Shown one piece after another: positions 7,887 to 15,161 of a stretch of 64,000 nt of DNA. The notes below the pieces were generated by a model. That model was not told the origin of the DNA, searched no databases, and worked only from the letters and a program-made list of their open reading frames with translations. Source of the stretch: Mariniflexile sp. TRM1-10 (lineage in GTDB: Bacteria; Bacteroidota; Bacteroidia; Flavobacteriales; Flavobacteriaceae); the NCBI RefSeq assembly GCF_003425985.1, contig NZ_CP022985.1:99501-163500 (forward strand). The letters are read 5' to 3'. A program made the position numbers and the translations under genes. The stretch's first letter is position 1. Every line of letters starts with the position of its first letter.

Positions 7887-8207
7887 ATGGATTTTGGAGA
7901 AAAATTAAAGGTGGTAATTAAGAAAAAGTACCGTACCATAGGGGATTGCGCCGATAAGTTCGGTATGAATTACACGCAATTATCGCAATATCTAAATGGT
8001 AAAAAAATTTCTATCGAGTTTTTGTCTAAAGTCATCGAAGAATTTCCAGACGTAGACCTTAATTGGTTGTTACGAGACAATTTGGATGAAGAATATATGG
8101 TAAATGAGAATCAGGCAGGATATAAAATACCGATGAAAAATGAAGAAATAGTGGATAAAACCATCGAGCTCCTAACAGATTTAAAGCTTCAACTGACACA
8201 AAAGTGA
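7887..8207 (+). CDS. CI-like XRE-family repressor (short form)
   Basis: 106 residues. Residues ~1-60 form an XRE/Cro-CI helix-turn-helix (TIGDCADKFGMNYTQLSQYL, then NGKKISIEFLSKVIEEFPDV and DLNWLLRDN, the usual end of this domain). The C-terminal tail is a short helix; there is no LexA-like self-cleaving peptidase domain. Divergent from the Cro-like gene and last gene before the tRNA attachment site. It probably keeps the element silent, and without a peptidase domain induction would need another signal. Confidence 0.75.
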   Translation: MDFGEKLKVVIKKKYRTIGDCADKFGMNYTQLSQYLNGKKISIEFLSKVIEEFPDVDLNWLLRDNLDEEYMVNENQAGYKIPMKNEEIVDKTIELLTDLKLQLTQK

Positions 8208-8258
8208 CACAACAATAAAAAATATATACTGATAACGAGCGTGTTAATTCTTATTTGG

Positions 8259-8278
8259 GAGTCCCAGCCCGGTCACCA
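8259..8278 (+). other. tRNA 3'-end remnant: attachment site of the integrated element
   Basis: GAGTCCCAGCCCGGTCACCA reads as the end of a T-loop, a T-stem strand (CCCAG), a seven-base acceptor strand (CCCGGTC), discriminator A and an encoded CCA. No tRNA body precedes it; the sequence upstream is AT-rich. A perfect tRNA-style terminator follows. This is what integration into the 3' end of a tRNA gene leaves behind. The complete tRNA should lie left of the window on the plus strand and start with GACCGGG. The isoacceptor cannot be read. Confidence 0.75.
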
Positions 8279-8290
8279 CGTAGGACAAAA

Positions 8291-8328
8291 CCTTGCTAAT
8301 CGTAGATTAGCGAGGTTTTTTATTTTTT
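8291..8328 (+). terminator. Intrinsic terminator of the original tRNA gene
   Basis: CCTTGCTAATC and GATTAGCGAGG form an 11-bp stem (one G-T pair) with a GTA loop, followed by six T and further T-rich sequence. It lies 12 bases after the tRNA CCA end and would have ended the tRNA transcript before the element inserted. Confidence 0.8.
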
Positions 8329-8413
8329 AGGAAACATTTTATTTGATAGGATTTAAAAATTATTTAAATTAATTTTCTAATACTACATTATCAAACTTCT
8401 TCAAAACACTGCC

Positions 8414-9013
8414 ATGAAAAAAGTAAATTCGGTTGAAGAATACATTGAAGAACATGCTCCATTTAGTGAGGCATTAACACTTTTACGCAGTATTATTAAT
8501 AGCACCGAGTTAGAAGAATCTATAAAATGGAACGCTCCTATATATGCTCTTGATGGTAAAAATGTGATTGGTTTGGGTGCTTTTAAACAGCATTTTGGCA
8601 TTTGGTTTTTTAATGGTGTCTTTCTTAAAGATGAAAAAAACTTACTGCAATCTGCTCAGGAAAAAACCAAAGGTTTAAGGCAAATGCGTTTTGAATCTAT
8701 TAACGATATTGATAAAAACAGTGTTTTAGCTTATGTAAAAGAAGCCATTGAGAATCAAAGACTAGGAAAAGAAATAAAGCCGATCAAAACAACAAAAAAA
8801 GATATTGTGGTTCCTGAGGGACTTCGAAAACATTTAAAAGAAAACACCGTTTTATTTGATGCTTTCAAACTTTTAACACCAAGTAAGCAGCGTGAATATT
8901 GTGAGTTTATTGCCGAAGCTAAACGCGATGCCACTAAACAAACTCGCCTAGATAAAATAACACCTATGATTTTACAAGGTATTGGACTAAATGATAAATA
9001 CAAAAATTACTAA
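8414..9013 (+). CDS. DUF1801 / YdeI (OmdA)-family protein
   Basis: 199 residues. The N-terminal ~115 residues match DUF1801 (EESIKWNAPIYAL, HFGIWFFNGVFL), and the C-terminal ~60 match the YdeI/OmdA bacteriocin-protection domain (PSKQREYCEFIAEAKRDATK). This two-part layout is standard in Bacteroidetes. The biochemical role is unclear; family members are linked to stress or antimicrobial-peptide tolerance. First chromosomal gene after the element boundary. Confidence 0.8.
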   Translation: MKKVNSVEEYIEEHAPFSEALTLLRSIINSTELEESIKWNAPIYALDGKNVIGLGAFKQHFGIWFFNGVFLKDEKNLLQSAQEKTKGLRQMRFESINDIDKNSVLAYVKEAIENQRLGKEIKPIKTTKKDIVVPEGLRKHLKENTVLFDAFKLLTPSKQREYCEFIAEAKRDATKQTRLDKITPMILQGIGLNDKYKNY

Positions 9014-9027
9014 GAGATTGTCTAAAT

Positions 9028-9194
9028 AAAAAAGAAGCTGTATAAAAAGTCTAGTTCTATGTCATATTGAGCACTTTGACAAGCTCAGCACAGGCTTTGT
9101 CGAAATATTTTAACTTACTAGCAATCATTATCGGTTTCGACAAGCTCAACCTGACAAATTAAATTTAATGGACTTTTTATACAGCTTCTTTTTT
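9028..9194. repeat. MITE-like element M1 with ~24-bp terminal inverted repeats
   Basis: The ends 9028-9051 and 9171-9194 are near-perfect inverted repeats (AAAAAAGAAGCTGTATAAAAAGTC-type, written in two parts here: AAAAAAGAAGCTG + TATAAAAAGTC). The interior contains two copies of the TTCGACAAGCTCA repeat. It fills the space between two convergent genes and could also fold as a two-way terminator. No ORF. Confidence 0.65.
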
Positions 9195-9217
9195 AATTAA
9201 GACTAAACCTGTTTTAG

Positions 9218-9988
9218 TTACAACGATACTTTTGTCCCAACTGCTTTTCCATCAATTATATCTATTATAATATTGTCTGTTTTTCCGTTTACTATGTAAG
9301 TAGGGATGTTATTAGCGGCTGCTTGCTGTGCATAATCTAATTTTGAGCCCATACCTCCACGACCTTCTTCTTCACTTTTATTATTGTCTTTAATATACTT
9401 GTCTAAATTTTCATGTGGGCCAACGTTTTGTATCAAACTACTGTTTAGTGCATCGGGATGCCCCGTGTATAGTCCGTCAATGTCGGTTAATATAATCAGT
9501 TTATCAGCGTTTATAAGTTGTGCTATTAAGCTAGCCAGTTCATCATTATCAGAAAACATAGACATGGTAACCGATACCGCATCATCTTCATTGGCTATAG
9601 GAATAACACCTTCGGACAGTAAGCCTTCACAACAATTAATCATATTTTGTCTATGTACACCTGGACTAAAATCGCGTTTTGTGGGAAGTACTTGCGCACA
9701 TTTCATACCATAGTCATGAAAAACATCGTAATACAAACGCATCATACGTGGTTGCCCTATGGCAGAATATACCTGACGGCGTTGCGTTCTATTCTTTATT
9801 TTGGACTTTCCTAAAACTTCTTTTCCTGCTATTACTGAACCCGACGATACGAGTAAGCAAATAATGTCGCGATCATAAAGTTCGGCTATTTGTTTTACCA
9901 AATTACGTAATACGGGTCTAACAATTCTATTGTCTCTGTTGGTCATTACATTAGTACCAACTTTAATAACTATTCTTTCTTTATACAT
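9218..9988 (-). CDS. proB: Glutamate 5-kinase, short form without PUA domain
   Basis: Phosphorylates glutamate to glutamyl-5-phosphate, the first step of proline synthesis. 256 residues of amino-acid kinase fold: KVGTN at 9-13, SSGSVIAG at 48-55, NEDDAV at 133-138, LTDIDGLYT at 167-175, GGMGSK at 211-216. The C-terminal PUA domain of the ~367-residue E. coli enzyme is absent, as in a number of other bacterial ProB proteins. It starts one base after the stop of proC. proA is not adjacent. Confidence 0.9.
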   Translation of the reverse strand: MYKERIVIKVGTNVMTNRDNRIVRPVLRNLVKQIAELYDRDIICLLVSSGSVIAGKEVLGKSKIKNRTQRRQVYSAIGQPRMMRLYYDVFHDYGMKCAQVLPTKRDFSPGVHRQNMINCCEGLLSEGVIPIANEDDAVSVTMSMFSDNDELASLIAQLINADKLIILTDIDGLYTGHPDALNSSLIQNVGPHENLDKYIKDNNKSEEEGRGGMGSKLDYAQQAAANNIPTYIVNGKTDNIIIDIIDGKAVGTKVSL

Positions 9989-9989
9989 T

Positions 9990-10796
9990 TTAGTATTCTT
10001 TTCCTAATTCAACAGCGCGATTAAACGCCGCAAATGCTGCTTCCTTTATTAATTCGTTTACATTATTATCTTGCATGGAATCTAGTGCAGCACGGGTTGT
10101 TCCGCCTTTTGAGGCCACTTTTTCCATCCAAGAATTAGGCGATAAATTAGATTGATTGAAAAGCTCGACCGCTCCTGTAAAAGTTTGACTTACCAAAACT
10201 GTGGAATCGTTTTTTGAGAACCCCATTTGTAAGGCTGCTTCCATCATACTTTGCATAAAATAAAAGACATAAGCGGGCCCACTTCCTGAAATGCCAGTAG
10301 AAGCATCAATGAAGTTTTCATTGGATACACGCATAGATTTTCCTGTGGTATCCAATAAGCTTTCTACGGTTAGCATTTCGATTCTAGAAACCTCAGGCGA
10401 TATAACATACGATGTTAAGCCCTTCCCTATTTGCGCAGGCAAATTTGGCATGGCCCTAACTATTTTGTTCAGTCCAGTTATTTCTTTTATAGAGGTTATG
10501 GAAACACCTGCCATTATGGATACTAAAATTTGTTGTGGTTGCACAAGTGGTTTTATGGCTTTAAAGACACTTTCGGCATGGTATGGTTTAACGGCTATAA
10601 ATATAATATCTGCTTGCGGAACGCAATCTTTTAACTCGCTAAAAGCATCAAAATGTGATATTTGGTGAAGCTCTTCAAGTTTTTCTTCAGATTTATCTAA
10701 AACCATGATGTTTTTTTTCTTTAACAATCTTGATTTAGACATACCTTCGGCATAAGTAAGCCCCATGTTACCTGCCCCTATTACTAGTACTTTCAT
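9990..10796 (-). CDS. proC: Pyrroline-5-carboxylate reductase
   Basis: Makes proline from pyrroline-5-carboxylate with NAD(P)H. 268 residues: Rossmann motif GAGNMG at 7-12, VKPY at ~69-72, and the C-terminal family signature around GISGSGPAYVFYF (~168-180) and ASKGGTTRAALDS (~228-240). Full length for the family. Co-transcribed with proB one base downstream; together they cover the first and last steps of the pathway. Confidence 0.93.
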   Translation of the reverse strand: MKVLVIGAGNMGLTYAEGMSKSRLLKKKNIMVLDKSEEKLEELHQISHFDAFSELKDCVPQADIIFIAVKPYHAESVFKAIKPLVQPQQILVSIMAGVSITSIKEITGLNKIVRAMPNLPAQIGKGLTSYVISPEVSRIEMLTVESLLDTTGKSMRVSNENFIDASTGISGSGPAYVFYFMQSMMEAALQMGFSKNDSTVLVSQTFTGAVELFNQSNLSPNSWMEKVASKGGTTRAALDSMQDNNVNELIKEAAFAAFNRAVELGKEY

Positions 10797-10835
10797 TTAT
10801 TTATTTATTTATTTGTGTGTTTGTTAATTTAATTA

Positions 10836-11027
10836 TTAAACAAATAGCATACAATCATTACAGTCTTTCACCTCTCCATAATAGGTTTCCCTATATTTAT
10901 GAAGTGTTTTAATAGGCAGCCCAAGTAGATACTTTTTTATATAAGTAACCTTTGTGGTTAATTCGCCCATTTTTATACTGTGTCGTTTTTCGTATGTTGT
11001 TTCTCTTTTTATATATATAATTTTCAT
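10836..11027 (-). CDS. Small basic hypothetical protein (63 aa)
   Basis: Basic, Tyr/Lys-rich (MKIIYIKRETTYEKRHSIKM) with a C-terminal CNDCMLFV that carries one C-x2-C. No family recognised. It is preceded 30 bases upstream by a structured repeat (11057-11122) found in the same relation to two other genes. It may be a real small protein under that leader; the isolated position leaves some doubt. Confidence 0.4.
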   Translation of the reverse strand: MKIIYIKRETTYEKRHSIKMGELTTKVTYIKKYLLGLPIKTLHKYRETYYGEVKDCNDCMLFV

Positions 11028-11056
11028 AATGTTTATATTTATTGTTTTTTAATTTT

Positions 11057-11122
11057 CAGATGGGACACCCTAAATAAACATCCTCATATGTGTGAATGTG
11101 GTTCCCATTGGAGTCACATCTG
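11057..11122 (-). ncRNA. Structured leader repeat, copy A1
   Basis: On the minus strand the ends CAGATGTGACTCC and GGTGTCCCATCTG pair at 11 of 13 positions. The inner part ends GGATGTTTATTTAGGG, conserved with copies at 28351-28413, 45262-45324 and 45536-45598. The fifth pair of the AUG...CAU stem (the eighth of the 13) is G-C here but A-U in A4, a compensatory change that supports an RNA structure. It lies 30 bases upstream of a start codon in the same direction. Confidence 0.5.
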
Positions 11123-11154
11123 TGTTTTATTTTTAATTTGTATTGCATGATTGG

Positions 11155-11595
11155 TTAATTCCTAACTAATCTCATTTCTATATTTCTGGGTTTAAAACCT
11201 TGTTTTTCAAATAATTCCACCACAGCATTATTTTTGTTTATATATGTTGAAATATCGCCATCACAATATTTTATGGTGTGCTTAATTAATTCTTTAGCGA
11301 TTCCCTTTTCCCTAAACGCTGTCTTTACAGCTATGTAAACCAATATGTTTTCCGGTATATATTCGTTCATACCTGTTCTGTTTACTACTGCAGCCCCAAA
11401 AATTTCATTATTATGCTCCATGACAAACACATAGCCACCTAATCCTGGAACCTCTTTTGCGGCATATAATACGGATTTTCTAATGGCACTTTTAGTGTCT
11501 CTGGCATCCTCAGAATATTCAAATAAAAAATTAGTTATGCGATTTATATCAATAATTGATAGCCTTGAAAAGGCATCAAAGGTTTTTATAGTCAT
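11155..11595 (-). CDS. GNAT-family N-acetyltransferase
   Basis: About 146 residues from MTIKTFDAF (ATG 11593-11595). GNAT layout: a beta-rich N-terminus with YVFVMEHNNEIFGAAVV, the acetyl-CoA binding strand and loop (ILVYIAVKTAFREKGIAKEL), then NNAVVELFEKQGFKPRN at the end. The substrate is not predictable. Stands alone, with a hairpin repeat downstream. Confidence 0.75.
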   Translation of the reverse strand: MTIKTFDAFSRLSIIDINRITNFLFEYSEDARDTKSAIRKSVLYAAKEVPGLGGYVFVMEHNNEIFGAAVVNRTGMNEYIPENILVYIAVKTAFREKGIAKELIKHTIKYCDGDISTYINKNNAVVELFEKQGFKPRNIEMRLVRN

Positions 11596-11921
11596 TAATG
11601 TTATTGTTTTTAATCGCATCTAAACCAGTAATAGATGCAACTAATTAAGAATATAAATAATTAAGCTTTGTAAGTACTTAAATAAAAAAACAGGAATAAA
11701 TAAAGTGTACTATTTAAAAATAGAACCTCTTTTTAGAGGTGCTAGGAGGAATAAACTTATCGGATTGGGTTCTAAAAACTAAAAAGTTAAAGTTGAATAT
11801 TCTACAGTTTTGTCTTTCATGAAGTCCTTTGCTCATGCTGCAAATTTACGAAAATTGACCGCTAATAGCAAATAATACCCTTTAAGCTTTGTTAAGATAA
11901 TGATAAGTTTTAACAAAGAAC
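11596..11921. other. Intergenic stretch with one short hairpin
   Basis: AT-rich spacer between a GNAT gene and a secreted-protein gene. The only structure seen is a small inverted repeat (ACCTC/GAGGT at 11725-11740). No convincing ORF or RNA gene. Confidence 0.4.
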
Positions 11922-11950
11922 AAAAAAAGCTCCCTGAAAAAAGGAGCTTT
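11922..11950 (-). terminator. Intrinsic terminator of the His/Tyr-rich secreted protein gene
   Basis: On the minus strand an AAAGCTCC/GGAGCTTT 8-bp stem with a loop of about nine bases is followed by a run of T. It starts 18 bases after the stop at 11969. Confidence 0.8.
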
Positions 11951-11968
11951 AAAATCAAGAACTATGGA

Positions 11969-12424
11969 TTAAAACAACCCTAGACTTACCCTCGGTGTAC
12001 GTACGTTTACACTAGTGGTAACCGTGCTTCGTTGAGGATATCTATGGTAATAATAATTGTCGTATCTATAATAATAAAACGACGCATGATGGTAATAATG
12101 CGGACTGTGGTGGCAGTGTGCATCACAATGCTCATAATGGCTTGCATAAGCATCTCTCTTACCTTTCATATAGGCTTTATAAGATTTTCTATCTCTTTGT
12201 TTTAATTCTTTTTCATAGGCTTTTTGCTCTTCCCAAAAAGCATCTTCTTCAGCTTTTGTTTTGGCAGCAAATTGTTGTTCGTATTTAGCATCTTCTATGG
12301 CTCGTTGTTCATAATACGACTGACTATCTATTTTAGCTTCAGAAGTTGTTTTGGTTTCTTGGGCATTTACTATAGAAGAAACAATTACTATAAAAAACAT
12401 GACTAGTGCTTTAATTGATTTCAT
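11969..12424 (-). CDS. Small secreted His/Tyr-rich protein
   Basis: 151 residues. Signal peptide MKSIKALVMFFIVIVSSIVN, cleavage near NAQ. It is followed by a charged helical segment (EQQFAAKTKAEEDAFWEEQK) and then a region packed with His and Tyr (HYEHCDAHCHHSPHYYHH, YYYRYDNYYYHRYPQ). The His-rich part suggests metal binding in the periplasm or outside the cell; this is inference. No enzyme domain. Preceded by an ECF-type promoter motif shared with the next gene upstream, so envelope-stress control is plausible. Confidence 0.65.
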   Translation of the reverse strand: MKSIKALVMFFIVIVSSIVNAQETKTTSEAKIDSQSYYEQRAIEDAKYEQQFAAKTKAEEDAFWEEQKAYEKELKQRDRKSYKAYMKGKRDAYASHYEHCDAHCHHSPHYYHHASFYYYRYDNYYYHRYPQRSTVTTSVNVRTPRVSLGLF

Positions 12425-12469
12425 AATTTATAATTTTATATTAAACTTTAATTACTGTAATTCTATATT

Positions 12470-12499
12470 TAAGACAACTTTAAACATCTTTACCCTACC
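12470..12499 (-). promoter_or_regulatory. Shared ECF-like promoter motif, copy 1
   Basis: Minus strand: GGTAGGG (12493-12499), 17 bases, then GTCTTA (12470-12475), 45 bases before the ATG. The same AAGGTAGGGTAAA...GTTGTCTTA arrangement with the same spacing occurs at 12828-12857. A -35/-10 pair with GTC in the -10 fits ECF sigma factors. The sigma factor itself is not in the window. Confidence 0.5.
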
Positions 12500-12519
12500 T
12501 TAAAAAAACATTTTAAATT

Positions 12520-12792
12520 TTATTTAATAGTAGACAGAGAAGAGATTCTTCTAGTTGATTTTAATATGCTTTTTTGAATTGAGAATTTCAAATCGTTAAA
12601 CTCCTTCATTTCACTAAATCTACTTCTATCAATTTTGCTTTGAGATAAATACAGTTCGAATTCTGAAATATACGCTAGCATTTTCAGTTTATTATTCAAT
12701 TTAATTCTTTCCAAGTTCAAATCGACCAGACGCTTAGTTTCTAAAACATCTAGCTTTCTTGAAAACACTAAATAAGGCATGAACAAATACAT
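12520..12792 (-). CDS. Small helical hypothetical protein (90 aa)
   Basis: MYLFMPYLVFSRKLDVLETK precedes long charged helices (LNLERIKLNNKLKMLAYISE, EMKEFNDLKFSIQKSILKST). No clear signal peptide or membrane segment; a start at the fifth codon is also possible. It shares its promoter motif with the His/Tyr-rich secreted protein gene. Function unknown. Confidence 0.45.
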   Translation of the reverse strand: MYLFMPYLVFSRKLDVLETKRLVDLNLERIKLNNKLKMLAYISEFELYLSQSKIDRSRFSEMKEFNDLKFSIQKSILKSTRRISSLSTIK

Positions 12793-12827
12793 AGTCTAAA
12801 CGATTAAGTTAGCGAAGTACTTAACAT

Positions 12828-12857
12828 TAAGACAACCTTATAATTATTTACCCTACC
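12828..12857 (-). promoter_or_regulatory. Shared ECF-like promoter motif, copy 2
   Basis: Minus strand: GGTAGGG (12851-12857), 17 bases, then GTCTTA (12828-12833), 35 bases before the ATG of the 90-aa gene. Thirteen bases (AAGGTAGGGTAAA) and then GTTGTCTTA are identical to copy 1 while the spacer differs. Confidence 0.5.
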
Positions 12858-12894
12858 TTTTAGCTGAAGTAATTTAAAAGTTTTTATAAAACAA

Positions 12895-12922
12895 GAAGGG
12901 CTTCCTAATTAGGAAGCCCTTC
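12895..12922 (-). terminator. Perfect palindromic terminator after yajC
   Basis: A 14-bp perfect inverted repeat (GAAGGGCTTCCTAA/TTAGGAAGCCCTTC). On the minus strand it is followed by a TTGTTTTAT run. It ends the nusB-DUF1573-yajC unit 27 bases after the yajC stop. A T-rich run also lies on the other side, so it may work both ways. Confidence 0.75.
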
Positions 12923-12948
12923 ACAATTTTTTTTAAACGAAACTAGTT

Positions 12949-13230
12949 TTATGCTTGTGCGCTAGCTTTAGCGCTTAACTCCATAGAAATTGCAGAACGT
13001 TCAAACTTAACTTTTCCAGACATGGTTTCTATAATACATGTTTGGTCTTTATCGTTAAGTTCTAAAATTTTACCATGCAACCCGCTTTTGGTAATAACTT
13101 TATCGCCTTTTTTTAATTCAGCATTGAATTTCTTTTCTTTTTTAGCGCGTTTCATTTGTGGTGCAATCATAAAGAAATACACAACCACAAACATTAGTAT
13201 AAACGGTAAAAATTGACCGATTCCTTCCAT
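12949..13230 (-). CDS. yajC: Preprotein translocase subunit YajC
   Basis: 93 residues. One N-terminal transmembrane helix (FLPFILMFVVVYFFMIAPQM) then the YajC domain (KKGDKVITKSGLHGKI). It is an accessory subunit of the SecDF-YajC complex at the inner membrane. Last gene of the nusB-DUF1573-yajC cluster, an order typical of Flavobacteriia. Confidence 0.9.
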   Translation of the reverse strand: MEGIGQFLPFILMFVVVYFFMIAPQMKRAKKEKKFNAELKKGDKVITKSGLHGKILELNDKDQTCIIETMSGKVKFERSAISMELSAKASAQA

Positions 13231-13280
13231 TGTTTTTTAGTTATTTGTTAGTTATTTGGTATGCTACTTTTGTAGCAGTG

Positions 13281-13745
13281 TTAATTAGTTGTTATAGCAT
13301 TAGGATCTTTTACGAATGCTGAAATTTTAACAACCTCAGACCCTTTTTCGGTATTGGCGGTTACCGTTATGGTTTTTGTTATTTTGTTGGCACCACTTCC
13401 GTTGTACTTCACGGTAAATTTACCTGTTTTTCCTGGTGCTAAAGGTTCTTTACTCCAATCTTCTGGCACCGTACAGCCACAAGAACTTTTAATATCTGTT
13501 ATAACAAGAGGTGCATTTCCTGTGTTTTTATAAGAGAAAACCGTTTCAACTGATTTACCTTTTTCTATTTCACCAAAATCGTGTTCAGTTTCATTAAATT
13601 CAAGTACAGGAAATTTAGAGGCGTTAGCATCCCTAAGGGCTGCCGCCGTTACATTGGCATCATCTACTTTTTTAGAAGCATCCTCTTTACAAGAAGTAAA
13701 AACCATTAAACTAAGGGCACTTAATCCTAATATTATTTTTTTCAT
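13281..13745 (-). CDS. DUF1573 lipoprotein
   Basis: The start at 13743-13745 gives a lipoprotein signal (MKKIILGLSALSLMVFTSC, lipobox Cys at residue 19). The mature part is the DUF1573 immunoglobulin-like domain (FNETEHDFGEIEKGKSVETV, IKSSCGCTVPEDW). Members sit in the envelope; the role is unknown. Lies between nusB and yajC in one direction. Confidence 0.85.
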   Translation of the reverse strand: MKKIILGLSALSLMVFTSCKEDASKKVDDANVTAAALRDANASKFPVLEFNETEHDFGEIEKGKSVETVFSYKNTGNAPLVITDIKSSCGCTVPEDWSKEPLAPGKTGKFTVKYNGSGANKITKTITVTANTEKGSEVVKISAFVKDPNAITTN

Positions 13746-13826
13746 TACTAAGCTATTTTTGTTCAAGCAGTAAAAATAGGAATTATTTAATCTATTAAAA
13801 ACTTTTAATAGCTTCTTAACACAAAT

Positions 13827-14771
13827 TTACAGCAATCCGCGACCTACTTTTTTTAGGGTTCCAGCCTCTTCATACTCTTTTACCAATTTATCTAAAATAC
13901 CATTTATAAAAATGCTGCTTTTTGGGGTAGAATATTCTTTGGCTATTTCCAAATATTCATTTATAGTGACTTTTACGGGAATGGACGGAAAGTTTTTTAA
14001 TTCGCAAATTGCCAATTGAAGCAATACATAATCTACATTGGCAATACGGTCTGAATCCCAATTTTGTGTTTTCTGCTCAATTTCTTTATTTAATGCCGTT
14101 CTATTTAAAAGTGTTTTTCTAAATAAATCGATGGCATACTGCTTATCGTCTGCATCTTTATAAAGCTTTGGTGTAAAATACCCTCCGGCCGATGTGCTTT
14201 TTGCTTTTCGTAATAACTTTAAAATAGTGGTATTTACTGTTGGCAAATCATCTAACCAAGTTAAATTTTTATCTTCTAAATAGTCGTAAAGCTTATCGTT
14301 TGGAGCTATAATGTCTTTAAATACATCTACAATGAAATCTTTGTCCTCTTTAAAATCGGACACTTTGGTTGTCATGTATTCCTTATACAAATTGCTAGAG
14401 GTAATGGCTTTGAAAATAACATCCACATATTCACCATCGAGTTGCCAATTCGTTATGTTGTGTATCTCTAACTGGTTTTTTAACTGAAAATCCGCTGCCA
14501 AAAGTTCAAGAAGCTGGTTGTTTACAAACTTTCTGTTGGGATCTTTATCTTCTTTGGTAGCTAAATGCTTTTTTTGTTTTTTTTCTAAATCGTTTTCAGC
14601 TCTTTTTTGAACCTCCAATAACAAAGAAAGAAGCAATAGGTACAAGTTGTACATATTGTCTATACTAAACAGTAAAAACTTTTGATCTTTACTAAAATCG
14701 TCACTTTCTCCACCTTTAAAGGCATACATGGTTTGCATTACTTTTACACGGATATGTCTTCTGTTTAGCAT
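13827..14771 (-). CDS. nusB: Transcription antitermination factor NusB
   Basis: 314 residues, more than twice the E. coli length. The NusB fold proper is at the C-terminus (LNRTALNKEIEQKTQNWDSD, IPVKVTINEYLEIAKEYS, SIFINGILDKLVKEYEEAG). The N-terminus begins MLNRRHIRVKVMQTMYAF, also a NusB signature, with a long insertion between, as usual in Bacteroidetes. Needed for rRNA antitermination with NusE. Confidence 0.9.
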   Translation of the reverse strand: MLNRRHIRVKVMQTMYAFKGGESDDFSKDQKFLLFSIDNMYNLYLLLLSLLLEVQKRAENDLEKKQKKHLATKEDKDPNRKFVNNQLLELLAADFQLKNQLEIHNITNWQLDGEYVDVIFKAITSSNLYKEYMTTKVSDFKEDKDFIVDVFKDIIAPNDKLYDYLEDKNLTWLDDLPTVNTTILKLLRKAKSTSAGGYFTPKLYKDADDKQYAIDLFRKTLLNRTALNKEIEQKTQNWDSDRIANVDYVLLQLAICELKNFPSIPVKVTINEYLEIAKEYSTPKSSIFINGILDKLVKEYEEAGTLKKVGRGLL

Positions 14772-14874
14772 AATTACAAGGAACTTAAATTTATATAAAC
14801 GAAAATTTTTTAATTTCGAGCTGCAAAAATAGCACTATTTTAAAAAGTTACTTCATATTTTTTGTTTTTATTAT

Positions 14875-15036
14875 TGAACTCATCTTGACTTTTTCTATTC
14901 CCTATAAAATGGCTAAAATTTACCCATATTTCGTTACTTTTTTTATGCTTAGCGATGCTATGCCTTTCAAAAAGTGCCTCATCTGGACAAATTTCATCTC
15001 ATTCTCGGTTAAAAACAAAAAGTCAAGATGAGTTCA
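14875..15036. repeat. MITE-like element M2 with 20-bp terminal inverted repeats
   Basis: TGAACTCATCTTGACTTTTT (14875-14894) is repeated as its exact reverse complement at 15017-15036. The 162-bp element has no ORF and fills much of the nusB/ABC-exporter gap. Its ends agree with those of M3 (35413-35630) at 16 of 20 positions, so the two belong to one family. Confidence 0.65.
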
Positions 15037-15107
15037 TTTACTAAATACTTTATGGTATTTTTAACAATTACTAAATAGCTATTAAAGCTGAATATGTTTT
15101 TAAAACT

Positions 15108-15115
15108 TTATATTT
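15108..15115 (+). promoter_or_regulatory. Candidate -7 box of the ABC exporter gene
   Basis: TATATTTG matches TAnnTTTG and lies 46 bases before the ATG. No clear -33 partner is visible, so this is tentative. Confidence 0.3.
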
Positions 15116-15161
15116 GCTTACTTAATTAGTACCATATCTCTCTATATAATTAGACCTTTAA

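Noticed and set aside
8200-8278. Complete tRNA gene
   Set aside because: Only the 3' end is present; there are no D or anticodon arms upstream and no 5' GACCGGG strand.
1-8278. Calling the element a complete prophage
   Set aside because: No capsid, tail, terminase or integrase gene is in view; a phage, satellite or other integrated element remain possible.
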